From contig NZ_JBGQOJ010000010.1 of NCBI RefSeq assembly GCF_052119585.1, positions 69,083 through 133,082 on the forward strand: a stretch of 64,000 bases of DNA, written 5' to 3'. A program made the position numbers and the translations under genes. The notes beneath the pieces are model-generated. The model did not search any database. It was not told the origin of the DNA and saw only the letters and a list, made by a program, of their open reading frames with translations. Numbering within the stretch: the first letter of the stretch is position 1; every line of letters starts with the position of its first letter. This document shows, piece after piece, positions 53,157-62,296 of this stretch. This stretch comes from JBGQOJ01 sp052119585 (GTDB lineage Bacteria; Pseudomonadota; Alphaproteobacteria; Rhodobacterales; Rhodobacteraceae).

Positions 53157-53647
53157 GCGCCGAAAAACGCACCCAGAACAAGGTAGATGATCAGCGTTCC
53201 GCCAAGCGCCAGCCCCATCGGGAAATCCCCACGGCCCCACGATTCCCATTCGGGGGTCAGCCTGCGGACGGCGGGGATCATGCGGAAAATCCGGTGGGTG
53301 GCAAAGGCCCCCAAAAGGATGGCCGCGAACAGGAACATCAGCGTAGTGGCATCAGAGAATGCAATGAATGGCGCCATGGCGGCGGCGAACTTGGCGTCGC
53401 CCGCACCAACCATCCGCAACATATTGGCGACGAAACCTGCGATCAGCACAACCACCAGATGCAGCAGCCGCCACGGGTATTCGGCCAGCGGCAGGGCGAT
53501 CAGCCCGATCAACACGAACACAATCGTCAGCGCATAGACCGCCATATTGGGGATCTTCATGAACTTCATGTCGTTCCATGACACCCAGATCGAAATCGGA
53601 ACGGCGAATGGCAGGAACCACCATGCAGAATACGCGGTGATTGCCAT
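53153..53647 (-). CDS. cpaA: Type IV (Flp) prepilin peptidase, CpaA/TadV
   Basis: 164 residues, the short A24A class. Six membrane segments are likely. The two catalytic aspartates are Asp26 in SWNDMKFMKIPN and Asp84 in the conserved GAGD (81-84). It processes Flp prepilins and pseudopilins at the inner membrane. It is the last gene of the Tad operon on the minus strand, three bases after the TPR lipoprotein gene. Confidence 0.9.
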   Translation of the reverse strand: MAITAYSAWWFLPFAVPISIWVSWNDMKFMKIPNMAVYALTIVFVLIGLIALPLAEYPWRLLHLVVVLIAGFVANMLRMVGAGDAKFAAAMAPFIAFSDATTLMFLFAAILLGAFATHRIFRMIPAVRRLTPEWESWGRGDFPMGLALGGTLIIYLVLGAFFGA

Positions 53648-53649
53648 GG

Positions 53650-54507
53650 CTAGTTCGTCACATTCGCATCAAGGGCATTCAGGCTGCGAACGGCGGCCTC
53701 GAAATACTGGGGGTGGGTATCGATGGCTTGTTGCAGCAGGCTTTTGCCGGTCGCGACATCGCCTTGCTTTATCGCGGAGAGGGCCATTGTGTGCAGCAGT
53801 TGCGCGCGCTCTATCTGGGTCATCGGCAGGATCGGCATATCGTATTTGCGCTGCGCCGCACGGGACAGCACAAGGTTGTTCTTTGCGGTGAACAGATCCT
53901 TGTCATAGTTCAGCGCCTGCCCGAACAGCTTTTCCGCGCCGGTGTAATCGCCGCGCGTCAGTTTCGAGAAGCCCCAGTTGTTCAGCACACTGCCGGGCGT
54001 TGTTGTCAGGCCAACGGCGGTTTCATAGAAACTGTCGGCCTTCTTCCAATCCTTCTTGCTGTCGGCAACCATCGCCTCGAGGCGGTAGCGTTTGTAGGTC
54101 TCGACGGTGGGGGGAACACTGTTCAGCTGTTCCTCGGCGCGGGTCCAGTCGCCGTTGCGAATCAGCGCGTCGGCAAAGCTGACCTTGTCATCATCGGTGC
54201 TGTCCTTGGCCGCGACGACCTTTGCCCAGGCGGCGGTGCCTTCGGCGGGGCGTTTCGCGCGGATGAACGAAATCGCAAGGCCCCGTTGCAGGTCCGTGCG
54301 ATCCGGGTTCTCTGCCAGAGAGCGGTTGAAATAGGTGACTGCCTCGTTCGGGTCGCCGGCGGTCAGCATGATATCGTTCAGATTACTTTCGTCGATGACA
54401 TTGACGCTTTTTACGGCGCGTTCGACATCGGCTTTGCCAGAGTCCTGACAGGCCGTCAAAACCATTGCGCCCGACAGGCACAGGGATAGAAAGACTGGAT
54501 GGCGCAT
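53650..54507 (-). CDS. TPR-repeat lipoprotein of the Tad locus
   Basis: 285 residues. Lipobox LTAC with Cys20. TPR-like helices run from about residue 45, e.g. PNEAVTYFNRSLAENPDRTD, FADALIRNGDWTRAEEQLN and NNWGFSKLTRGDYTGAEKLF. Tad loci often carry a second TPR lipoprotein beside TadD, probably in secretin or assembly-platform stabilisation. It lies between tadD and cpaA. Confidence 0.83.
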   Translation of the reverse strand: MRHPVFLSLCLSGAMVLTACQDSGKADVERAVKSVNVIDESNLNDIMLTAGDPNEAVTYFNRSLAENPDRTDLQRGLAISFIRAKRPAEGTAAWAKVVAAKDSTDDDKVSFADALIRNGDWTRAEEQLNSVPPTVETYKRYRLEAMVADSKKDWKKADSFYETAVGLTTTPGSVLNNWGFSKLTRGDYTGAEKLFGQALNYDKDLFTAKNNLVLSRAAQRKYDMPILPMTQIERAQLLHTMALSAIKQGDVATGKSLLQQAIDTHPQYFEAAVRSLNALDANVTN

Positions 54508-54536
54508 ATTTCTGCGTCCTTTTGCTGCTCGAACCT

Positions 54537-55106
54537 CTATGGCGTCGACAAAAGCAGGTATTCTCCGAAGCCTCGTCTTACCAATGCGAAATTATATTCG
54601 TCTTGCGGATCAACATACGCAGGATTTTCGATTTTTGCGAGTGCCAAGCGCAAATTATCCCTGATCTCGTCACTTTCGCCACTATCGAGGGCATAGGCGG
54701 TCCGAAACACGCGCTCTGCCTCTCCGGTCTTGCCGGTTTCCATCAGGACAACGCCCAGATTATTCCATGCAGGAACGAAGGTGCCGTCTTCCTTGATGGC
54801 GTCGCGCAGCAGCTTTTCGGCCTGCCCAAGGCGCCCGAGTTTCAGGTTGGCAGAGCCGAGCGCGCTAAGGACGTCGACGTTGATGCCCTGTTCGCCCGCA
54901 GCCCGAAGATAGGCTTTGACTGCCAGCTCGTATTCGCCCGCAGCCATCAACCGGTGCCCGACCGTCAACCCGTCAACCGAATCCCGCAGCGACGAGATGC
55001 CCGCAGGTGCATAGGGGCTGGCGCCATCAGACGGAAAGCCGCCTGTCTGCTGACAGGCGGCCAAAAGGCCGAGGGCCAGACATAAGACCACCCGCTGTTT
55101 TTTCAT
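54537..55106 (-). CDS. tadD: TadD-like TPR lipoprotein
   Basis: 189 residues from the ATG at 55106, giving MKKQRVVLCLALGLLAAC with lipidated Cys18. TPR repeats include AAGEYELAVKAYLRAAGEQG, LGRLGQAEKLLRDAIKED and AWNNLGVVLMETGKTGEAER. TadD is a pilotin-type lipoprotein needed for the Tad secretin. The gene begins within ten bases of the tadC stop, so it belongs to the same operon. Confidence 0.85.
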   Translation of the reverse strand: MKKQRVVLCLALGLLAACQQTGGFPSDGASPYAPAGISSLRDSVDGLTVGHRLMAAGEYELAVKAYLRAAGEQGINVDVLSALGSANLKLGRLGQAEKLLRDAIKEDGTFVPAWNNLGVVLMETGKTGEAERVFRTAYALDSGESDEIRDNLRLALAKIENPAYVDPQDEYNFALVRRGFGEYLLLSTP

Positions 55107-55110
55107 TCCG

Positions 55111-56094
55111 TCAAAATGCTGCGCCATTCAGGGTTTTGTAAATTCCGTAAATTGATGGGCCGATCAGAATGATCAAAAGCGGCGGCACCGTCAGCATCAT
55201 TGTGGCAAGTGTCATCTTGGTCGGCAAGGTATTTGCCTTTTCTTCGGCCCGCATCACGCGTTTATCACGCATTTCGGCAGAGAAGACACGCAATGCCTCG
55301 GCGATAGAGGTACCAAAGCTGGCGGACTGGATCAAAACGGTCACGAAAGACGACACATCCATCACGCCGCAGCGTTCTGCCATGTCCCGCAGCACACTGA
55401 TCCGGTCCTTACCGGCCTTCATTTCGTGGCTGACCATCTGGAATTCATCGGCAAGCGAGGGATAGCCCGCGCGAATTTCCGCAGCCACGCGGATGATCGA
55501 CTGGTCCAGCGATTGGCCTGCTTCGACGCAGACCAGCATCATGTCCAGCGCATCGGGAAAGCCGTTGGTGATTTCCTCCTGCCGCTCTGCCTGACGGCGT
55601 GTCACCCAGTATTTCGGCAACATGTAGCCCGCGACGCCCGGCACCAGAACGGTCAGGATCAGGTTCTGGGTCGATGGTTCGGGGTCTGCACCGCTTTTGA
55701 TCAGGGCAAGAATACACCCCACAACCAACAACCCCATCCCAAGGGCGAATTGCGCAAAGTGATAGGTTCGCACAGCGGTTTTCCCGCGATAGCCAGCCTG
55801 CAACAGCTTCAGCTTCACGGCAGAGTATTCCGCCTCGTCCTGCGGTTCCAGAAAGGTCGAGTATTTCTGGAGCTTGTCCTTGCCGGTGTCAAACCGCAGC
55901 GATTGTGCCTGGCCCTTTTTGTCGAAGTCGTTTTTTGACGCCTTCAGTTTGGCGAGCGGATCCTTATCGCCCTGCATGAAGAACAACATGGTCAGAAGGA
56001 CCAGAAAGCCGCCGATGACGCCGACGGCGATGAATGGCCCGAACGGGCCGAGCGTATCGGTCAGCATGATATTGAGTGCGACGAGCGTTTCCAT
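55111..56094 (-). CDS. tadC: Tad assembly-platform membrane protein TadC
   Basis: 327 residues, type II secretion F domain. One N-terminal membrane segment (about 18-40), two central (about 108-150) and one C-terminal (about 295-315). The F domain reads PDALDMMLVCVEAGQSLDQS and ALRVFSAEMRDKRVMRAEEKA (the last in part). TadB and TadC form the inner-membrane platform on which Flp is polymerised by TadA. Confidence 0.92.
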   Translation of the reverse strand: METLVALNIMLTDTLGPFGPFIAVGVIGGFLVLLTMLFFMQGDKDPLAKLKASKNDFDKKGQAQSLRFDTGKDKLQKYSTFLEPQDEAEYSAVKLKLLQAGYRGKTAVRTYHFAQFALGMGLLVVGCILALIKSGADPEPSTQNLILTVLVPGVAGYMLPKYWVTRRQAERQEEITNGFPDALDMMLVCVEAGQSLDQSIIRVAAEIRAGYPSLADEFQMVSHEMKAGKDRISVLRDMAERCGVMDVSSFVTVLIQSASFGTSIAEALRVFSAEMRDKRVMRAEEKANTLPTKMTLATMMLTVPPLLIILIGPSIYGIYKTLNGAAF

Positions 56095-56107
56095 ACCGGT
56101 TCTATCC

Positions 56108-57076
56108 TTAGACTTTGATGTTCACGAGGGCGCGCATGACAAAGACGTTTACCGTCAGGAATGCCCCCACAACGAGACAGGCGGGAATGAAGAATTCCGT
56201 TTCCATGACCTCGGCGTAGTAATTCGGTTGCATGACGTTGATGCCGACAAGCGCCAGAAGCGGAAAGACCGACAGGAACATCCCCGACCATTTCGCCTCG
56301 GCGGTGATGGCCTTGACGCGGCGGAACAGTTTGAACCGCGAGCGGATCACCTTGGCCAGACCGTCAAGGATTTCGGCCAGGTTCCCACCAGAGGTTTGCT
56401 GGATCGTCACGGCAACCGCGAGAAAGCGCAAATCCTGCATGTCCATCCGTTCGGCCATGTATTTCAGCGCCTCACCAACATCGCGGCCATAGGCGCTTTC
56501 GTCGGAAATAACGCCCATTTCGGTTCCCAGCGGGTCTGGCACCTCTTTGGCGACGATGGCGATCGCGCTGGTGAACGGGTGACCGACGCGCAGGGATCGC
56601 ACCATCAGTTCCACCGCATCGGGCAACTGTTCTTCCATCATCGACAGGCGTTTCTTGGCCTTGTTGTTGATCCAGACATAGACGCCCCCGATGCCCATCA
56701 CGACAGAGATCACGGCACGGATCGGGGTGCTTGCCTCTGTTCCGATGGTCAGTCCGAAAAAGGCCACAACGCTAAGGCCTGCCATAATCATCAAAAGCTG
56801 ACTGGGGCTGAACGCGATGTTGGCCTTTTGCGCCTTTGCCGAAAGGATCGAATAAAGCGGGATACCGCTTGATTTCAGGTGTTGGCTCATCTCCTTGCGA
56901 AGCTGTTCCAGAACCTGTTCGCGGCCCGCACCCTTTTCGAGCATGTCCAGGCGACGGTTCACCTTGCTGTTCAGGCTGATGGATTTGCCGAACACCGTCA
57001 GGTAGATCCCTTCGACCAGCAAAAGAACGGCCACAAAAATCAGGCCGTAGATAAGCGGAGCAGCACTGATTGTCAT
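56108..57076 (-). CDS. tadB: Tad assembly-platform membrane protein TadB
   Basis: 322 residues, type II secretion F domain. Membrane segments at about 5-25, 92-135 and 270-315. The F domain has LPDAVELMVRSLRVGHPFTS and QTSGGNLAEILDGLAKVIR. It lies directly after tadA and before tadC, the usual order. Confidence 0.92.
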   Translation of the reverse strand: MTISAAPLIYGLIFVAVLLLVEGIYLTVFGKSISLNSKVNRRLDMLEKGAGREQVLEQLRKEMSQHLKSSGIPLYSILSAKAQKANIAFSPSQLLMIMAGLSVVAFFGLTIGTEASTPIRAVISVVMGIGGVYVWINNKAKKRLSMMEEQLPDAVELMVRSLRVGHPFTSAIAIVAKEVPDPLGTEMGVISDESAYGRDVGEALKYMAERMDMQDLRFLAVAVTIQQTSGGNLAEILDGLAKVIRSRFKLFRRVKAITAEAKWSGMFLSVFPLLALVGINVMQPNYYAEVMETEFFIPACLVVGAFLTVNVFVMRALVNIKV

Positions 57077-57082
57077 CCGGGA

Positions 57083-58525
57083 TTACTCCGCTGCCATAGG
57101 TTCGAACAGGCTTGCAGGCAGGTCATAGCCCCACTGGCGGAACCGTTCGGAATAATGCGACCGCACGCCGGTCGCGGTGAAATGGCCGATGATCTTGCCA
57201 TCGGGCGCAAGGCCGACGCGCTGGAAGCGGAACACCTCCTGCATCGAGATCACGTCGCCTTCCATGCCGGTGATTTCGGTGATCGAGACCATACGGCGCG
57301 ATCCGTCCTGCAAGCGACTGGCCTGCACGATCAGGTTCACAGCCGAGGAAATTTGGCTGCGCACAGCCTTGAGTGGCATTTCGATGCCGCACATGGCGAT
57401 CATGTTTTCCAGACGGGACACACCGTCGCGGGCAGAGTTGGCGTGGATCGTGGTCATTGACCCGTCGTGACCGGTGTTCATTGCCTGAAGCATATCGATC
57501 ACCTCGTCGCCGCGGGTTTCCCCCACGATGATCCGGTCTGGCCGCATCCGCAGCGCGTTTTTAAGACAGTCGCGCTGGCTGACGGCGCCTTTGCCCTCGA
57601 CGTTGGCCGGGCGGCTTTCCATCCGGCCCACATGGGTCTGTTGTAGCTGAAGTTCGGCCGTATCCTCGATGGTCAGGATGCGTTCGGAGTTGTCGATGAA
57701 GGAGGAGAGCGCGTTCAGGGTGGTCGTTTTGCCCGAACCCGTTCCGCCCGATACGATGACGTTCAACCGGCAGGACACGGCCGCCTGAAGATAGGCCGCC
57801 ATTTCCTCGGAGAAGGCGCCGAATTTGACGAGATCGTCGATCGCCAGCTTTTCTTTCTTGAATTTACGAATGGAGACAAGGCTGCCGTCGACGGCAATCG
57901 GCGGAACCATGGCGTTGAACCGCGACCCGTCGGCAAGGCGGGCATCGACGTAGGGATTGCTTTCGTCGACACGGCGACCCACGGCCGACACGATCTTGTC
58001 GATGATCCGCATCAGGTGCTTTTCGTCTTTGAAGGTCACATCGGTCAGGGTCAGTTTGCCGTCACGTTCCACAAAGATCTGCTGCGGGCCGTTCACCAGA
58101 ATATCGTTGACAGTGTCGTCTTTCAGCAGGGTTTCCAACGGCCCAAGACCCGTCACCTCGTCGTAAAGATCCTGGTTCAGGGTCTGCCGTTCGTCACGAT
58201 TCAGCACCACACCCATATCTTCCAGCGCTTCGCCGCTGATCGCGATGATCTCTGCCCGCAGGTCGGATTCAGATGCGGTTTCCAGCGCGGCAAGGTTCAG
58301 GTTTTCCAGCAACACCTTGTGCAGCTGGACTTTGATGTTACCCATGCGCTCTTTGCGCTTTTTTTCTTTGTCGACCGCCACAGGTTGGGCCGGAATGGCC
58401 GTCGCAGAGGCCTGCGCCGGTCTGCGTTGGGAGGTGGAGGCGGGGGCCGCGGTTTCGGCGACGACTTTTGGCATATTGGCCAAGCCGGATTTGGCCGCAG
58501 ACTCTTTTTTGTATCTTGAAAACAT
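57083..58525 (-). CDS. tadA: Tad secretion ATPase TadA/CpaF
   Basis: 480 residues from the ATG at 58525 (MFSRYKKESAAK). After a variable basic N-terminus and helical section, the GspE-type ATPase core has VSIRKFKKEKLAIDDLVKFG, Walker A GGTGSGKTT (260-268), the Asp box LTIEDTAELQLQQTHVGRME, Walker B RMRPDRIIVGETRGDEVIDM and the His box MTTIHANSARDGVSRLE. It powers Flp pilus assembly. The start further upstream at 58732 would run into tadZ and lacks a ribosome binding site. Confidence 0.95.
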   Translation of the reverse strand: MFSRYKKESAAKSGLANMPKVVAETAAPASTSQRRPAQASATAIPAQPVAVDKEKKRKERMGNIKVQLHKVLLENLNLAALETASESDLRAEIIAISGEALEDMGVVLNRDERQTLNQDLYDEVTGLGPLETLLKDDTVNDILVNGPQQIFVERDGKLTLTDVTFKDEKHLMRIIDKIVSAVGRRVDESNPYVDARLADGSRFNAMVPPIAVDGSLVSIRKFKKEKLAIDDLVKFGAFSEEMAAYLQAAVSCRLNVIVSGGTGSGKTTTLNALSSFIDNSERILTIEDTAELQLQQTHVGRMESRPANVEGKGAVSQRDCLKNALRMRPDRIIVGETRGDEVIDMLQAMNTGHDGSMTTIHANSARDGVSRLENMIAMCGIEMPLKAVRSQISSAVNLIVQASRLQDGSRRMVSITEITGMEGDVISMQEVFRFQRVGLAPDGKIIGHFTATGVRSHYSERFRQWGYDLPASLFEPMAAE

Positions 58526-58544
58526 GGTGTTGCCCCTAAATGGA

Positions 58545-59798
58545 TTATTTTGCAGCTTCTGCTGTCGACAGGCTGAGGTCGTGCAGAGACTTTGCAAGTT
58601 TCTGAATTTCTTTGCGGAGCGGAAGTCTTGGTGCGGATTCTGCCAGCGGAAGCCCGTGATCGCAGGCCTGAGTGACCGCCTTGGCACCGTCGGGCAATTG
58701 CAGCTCGATGGCGATGTCCAGGCTTTCCGCAAGGCGTTTCACCCGCGACTTGCCGTTCAGGTCGGTAAATTTCGGCCCGCGATTAAGGACGTAGCGCAGT
58801 TTCTCGATCGGCAGTTCTTCGGATTTCAGCGCCCGGATCAGGCGCAATGTGTTTTGCGCCGACCGCATATCCAGTTCGATCATCCCGAAATAAATTTGCG
58901 CCTCGGACAGGACCGCCTCGGTCCAGGACACCAGCGTCGAGGGCATGTCAATGACGACAAAATCGAAATTGGCGCGCGCGACTTCGATCAGCTTTTGGAC
59001 GTCTTCACTGGTGATGATGTCCAAAGGCAGCATATCAACAGGCGCCGTCAGAACATGCAGCTTGTCGTTGAAGGTCAGCAAAGCCTGCATAAAACTTTCG
59101 CCATCCATCGACGCCGTATCGGTTAGAAGCTGATAGACTGCCTCGCGCCGGGGCAGGTCCAGATAGGTCGAAACGGCACCGAACTGCACGTCGAGATCAA
59201 GCAGGCAAACGCGCGGTCCGCCGTCTTTTTTGATCGTGGCCAGTTCCCAGGCCAGATTGACCGCGAATGTCGTGGCCCCGACGCCGCCAGCAAACCCGTG
59301 AACGGACAAAACCACGCCTTCGCGGTCGCCTTTGGGTTTCAGGGTTGGCGCCATGTCGGGGAAATGCTGTTGCTTTGCCTCGGGGGGGGGCATGCGCAGG
59401 CGTTCTATCGCCTGATGCAATTCGTTTTCGGGCAGCGGGTAGGGCACGAAGTCATCCGCGCCGATACGAAGCAGTTGATGCAGCGCGATCGGGCTGACAT
59501 CCTCGGCGATCAGGATCACCTTGATGCCTTTGGATTTGGCCAGTTTGATCAAAGAGCTGATCAGCGACAGATCCTCTTCGTCCTGATCGTCGATGGCGAT
59601 CGCGACAAATTCCAGGTCGTCGGATTCGGGTTGATCTAGGAATGCAATGGCGTCCTCGAACCCCAGATCCCCCCAAGTCTCGCCCAGCTCTGTTTCCATG
59701 TCTTCGATCAAAAGATCGAATTTCTGGACATCCCGAGAGATGGTGCAGGCGACAATTGGTGCCGTTTCCGGCTGCAATGCGGCGCTGTTACTCGTCAT
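58545..59798 (-). CDS. tadZ: Tad pilus localisation protein TadZ/CpaE
   Basis: 417 residues. An N-terminal receiver-like domain (about 12-135, with IAEDVSPIALHQLLRIGADDF) precedes a MinD/ParA-like domain. The deviant Walker A position reads AGGVGATTF (170-178): both signature lysines of KGGxGKT are alanines, as is known for some TadZ proteins, so ATP turnover may be weak or absent. LLDLDVQFG and VIDMPSTLVSWTEAVL are the later ParA motifs. TadZ sets the polar position of the pilus machine. Confidence 0.9.
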   Translation of the reverse strand: MTSNSAALQPETAPIVACTISRDVQKFDLLIEDMETELGETWGDLGFEDAIAFLDQPESDDLEFVAIAIDDQDEEDLSLISSLIKLAKSKGIKVILIAEDVSPIALHQLLRIGADDFVPYPLPENELHQAIERLRMPPPEAKQQHFPDMAPTLKPKGDREGVVLSVHGFAGGVGATTFAVNLAWELATIKKDGGPRVCLLDLDVQFGAVSTYLDLPRREAVYQLLTDTASMDGESFMQALLTFNDKLHVLTAPVDMLPLDIITSEDVQKLIEVARANFDFVVIDMPSTLVSWTEAVLSEAQIYFGMIELDMRSAQNTLRLIRALKSEELPIEKLRYVLNRGPKFTDLNGKSRVKRLAESLDIAIELQLPDGAKAVTQACDHGLPLAESAPRLPLRKEIQKLAKSLHDLSLSTAEAAK

Positions 59799-60010
59799 TT
59801 ACCCTACGTCCTTCCATTATGGACGACAGCGGGTTCTCTAACGAGGTCGGAGGTCTGCTTGGCTCCGGCCATTGCCCGCGGTCATCCCCGCACCCATCGA
59901 GTCGGGGCGAAAAATTCCTATAACAAGGACATTGGCGGGAAATCTGGGCAACATTGCGGCTAAAAAGCCGTCATTATTTGGTATTTAGACACGGTGGCGT
60001 GATTGTTCGC

Positions 60011-60655
60011 TTATTGTGTCCCGGTCACGGACGTCGTCTCGCCCGCGCTTGCCACATAGTCGCGGAAGATGATCGCGGCGTATTTTCCGTTCAGAACCTG
60101 GGGGTGGCTCTGCACGAAACCGGACACTTCGGTCACGGTGCGGCGGTTGCGCAGTTCGGGTTGCGCGGTGACGACCAAGGGTTGTGTTTCGCCGTAAGAC
60201 ACAAGCGCCTCCAGACGGCTGCGGCTGATGCCCTGAGCCGAAAGGAAGCTGACAACGGCATTCGCGCGGCGCAGGCCAAGCGATTTGTTGTAGCTTTGGT
60301 TTCCGACAAGATCGGTATGCCCGTAGACGCGAAAGCGCACCTCGGGGAATTGTCTTATCCAGTCGGCCTGGCGCCGCAGGGCGGCCTGTGCGGTGCCGTC
60401 CAGTTGCGCGCTGTTGAAGGCGAAATTGACGGTTGATGGGACTTCGGACGCGAATCTGTTCGACAGATCAATCGCGAATGACTTTTGTCCGGTCTGAAGC
60501 TGGATGTTGTTCATTGTCGGATTGCCAAATCCGCCCTCGTCGATTTCGCTGCCCGCTTCGGAGTTGAAGGTGCGCATGAACTGGGTTTCCGGTGCGCATC
60601 CGGCAACCGCGACAAGTCCGGCGAGAAAGAGTGTCTTTATCATTCGGGTCTGCAT
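60011..60655 (-). CDS. OmpA-family lipoprotein of the Tad locus
   Basis: 214 residues from the ATG at 60655, which has GGAG from the end of rcpA at a good distance. Lipobox VAGC with Cys20. The OmpA-like domain covers about 80-185: VNFAFNSAQLDGTAQAALRR, RVYGHTDLVGNQSYNKSLGL and RRANAVVSFLSAQGISRSRL. It occupies the place of CpaD/RcpB in other tad loci and may anchor the secretin to peptidoglycan. It is followed by a 212-base gap. Confidence 0.86.
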   Translation of the reverse strand: MQTRMIKTLFLAGLVAVAGCAPETQFMRTFNSEAGSEIDEGGFGNPTMNNIQLQTGQKSFAIDLSNRFASEVPSTVNFAFNSAQLDGTAQAALRRQADWIRQFPEVRFRVYGHTDLVGNQSYNKSLGLRRANAVVSFLSAQGISRSRLEALVSYGETQPLVVTAQPELRNRRTVTEVSGFVQSHPQVLNGKYAAIIFRDYVASAGETTSVTGTQ

Positions 60656-60659
60656 CGCC

Positions 60660-62081
60660 TTACTCCATCACGTAGCCGTAAGAGCCGCCAAAGTCCTGTT
60701 TCGCGACCTCGCCTGCGGCACCCTTGGGGCCTTTGCCACCAGCCACTTTGCCAAACAGAAACAGTTCAGATTCGGTTGGAATGCGCACACGATCCGTCGG
60801 AAGGGACAGCGCCTCTCCTCTGGTCGGGGTCACAAGATGCGGCGTTACGATGATGACCAGTTCGGATTGCTGGCGGGCATAATCGGCACTGCGGAACAGG
60901 GCACCCAGAATCGGCACGTCACCCAGCCATGGAACCTGACCGTTCAGGTTGCGGAAATCGTCCTGAAGAAGGCCTGCGATCGCAAAGCTTTCGCCGTCGC
61001 GCACTTCGACCGTGGTCGATGTTTCACGTCGTTTGAAGGCGTCGATGGAAAAGCCGTTCACGCTGTATCCGTTGGTCGAGTCGATAGAGCTGACAGCCGC
61101 TGCCAGGGTCAGGTTGATCAGGTCACCGTCGACAACACGGGGGGTGAAGTTCAGTTCGATGCCGAAAGGTTTGTAGGTTACGGAAATCGAGGTTCCATCC
61201 GACGACATCGGGACGGGATATTCGCCACCCGCCAGAAACTTGGCCTCTTGTCCCGACAGGGCGGTCAGGTTCGGCTCTGCCAGTGTCCGCACGACGCCTT
61301 TGGCCTCGAGGGCTTCGAGAAGGACGCCGAACTGAAGGCTGCCCGCGTTGAAACCGAACAGCATGGCGCCGTTGTTCGAGTTGCTTGCAGGGGCGGCACC
61401 GGTGCTGAACGCGCCACCCGCCGCCGTTGAACCGGCGTAATTGTTCGAGCCGCCGTTGATCCCCAGATTGTTGCCGAAGGCGCTGCCGTTGATCGCAAGG
61501 CTGGTGCTGAGGCTTTTCGCGACAGAGCGCTGCATTTCGGCAAAGCGCACCTTGAGCATCACCTGCTGGCTGCCACCGACGGACATCAGGTTGGAAATGC
61601 GGTCGCCCGCATACCGGGACGCAAGATCCAGCGCGCGGTCCAGTTTGGCGGCGCTTGAAACGGTGCCCGACAGCACGATGCCATCGTTTGCGGTGCGGAC
61701 CTCGATCTGCTCGTTCGGCAGGATCTGGCGAAGACGCTCTTTGAATTCGGCGATGTCAGGGGTGACCTGAACCTCGACGTTGGTGATCAGGCGCCCGTCG
61801 CCGCCCAAAAGGGTCAGCGTGGTGCGGCCCGGTTCCTTGCCCAGCACATAGATCGTGCGGTCCGACAGGGTGGAAATATCGGCGATGCCCGGATTGGCGA
61901 TTGAAAGTTCTGCGAAGGGAACGTCGCTTTCGACAACGACGGCGCGGTTCATCGCTACATTCAAAGAACTGGATGCAGACCCTTGCATCACGCGCAGGGT
62001 CTCGGCCGCCACCGGGGCGGGGGCCGTTACAATCGAGGCAAAGCCCAAAAGGACTGCCGTAACAAAAGTGTTCGTTTTCAT
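60660..62081 (-). CDS. rcpA: Flp pilus outer-membrane secretin RcpA/CpaC
   Basis: 473 residues. A signal peptide ends near APVAA. The pilus/BON domain follows (IYVLGKEPGRTTLTLLGGDG, IEVRTANDGIVLSGTVSSAA). The secretin core starts about residue 225: VLLEALEAKGVVRTLAEPNL, AKFLAGGEYPVP, FTPRVVDGDLINLTLAAAVS and ESFAIAGLLQDDFRN. It forms the outer-membrane channel. It lies 215 bases after cpaB, and the OmpA-like gene follows. Confidence 0.93.
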   Translation of the reverse strand: MKTNTFVTAVLLGFASIVTAPAPVAAETLRVMQGSASSSLNVAMNRAVVVESDVPFAELSIANPGIADISTLSDRTIYVLGKEPGRTTLTLLGGDGRLITNVEVQVTPDIAEFKERLRQILPNEQIEVRTANDGIVLSGTVSSAAKLDRALDLASRYAGDRISNLMSVGGSQQVMLKVRFAEMQRSVAKSLSTSLAINGSAFGNNLGINGGSNNYAGSTAAGGAFSTGAAPASNSNNGAMLFGFNAGSLQFGVLLEALEAKGVVRTLAEPNLTALSGQEAKFLAGGEYPVPMSSDGTSISVTYKPFGIELNFTPRVVDGDLINLTLAAAVSSIDSTNGYSVNGFSIDAFKRRETSTTVEVRDGESFAIAGLLQDDFRNLNGQVPWLGDVPILGALFRSADYARQQSELVIIVTPHLVTPTRGEALSLPTDRVRIPTESELFLFGKVAGGKGPKGAAGEVAKQDFGGSYGYVME

Positions 62082-62214
62082 GTGATCCTGCCTCTCTGAT
62101 CACGCCCGAATGCGGGTCTATATCGCCCGTTTGAAATGGAATATGCGGGAAAACTAGTTTTTATGCAAGAATCAAACGCTTGGAGGGGCGCGTTGATGTG
62201 GATAAGTCGCAGTT

Positions 62215-62270
62215 CACGTCAGACGTGTGGGGCAAACGAAGGTGGGCACCCCTTTGCAAAGATGCCCGCC
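62215..62270. promoter_or_regulatory. Paired dyads in the gap between cpaB and rcpA
   Basis: CACGTCAGACGTG (62215-62227) is an inverted repeat with five-base arms. At 62241-62270, GGTGGGCA pairs with TGCCCGCC around a perfect palindrome CTTTGCAAAG (62252-62261). No T-run follows on the minus strand, so a terminator is unlikely. They may be operators of a separate rcpA promoter or mRNA structures that change the ratio of the two messages. I see no ATG-started gene in this gap. Confidence 0.45.
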
Positions 62271-62296
62271 CCGTTGGTTTTCGCCACGTCTTGCGC

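Noticed and set aside
51444..53249. 601-codon minus-strand frame opposite the GT-C-like gene
   Set aside because: It is very rich in Arg, His and Gln without hydrophobic core patterns, and the plus-strand protein has clear membrane helices.
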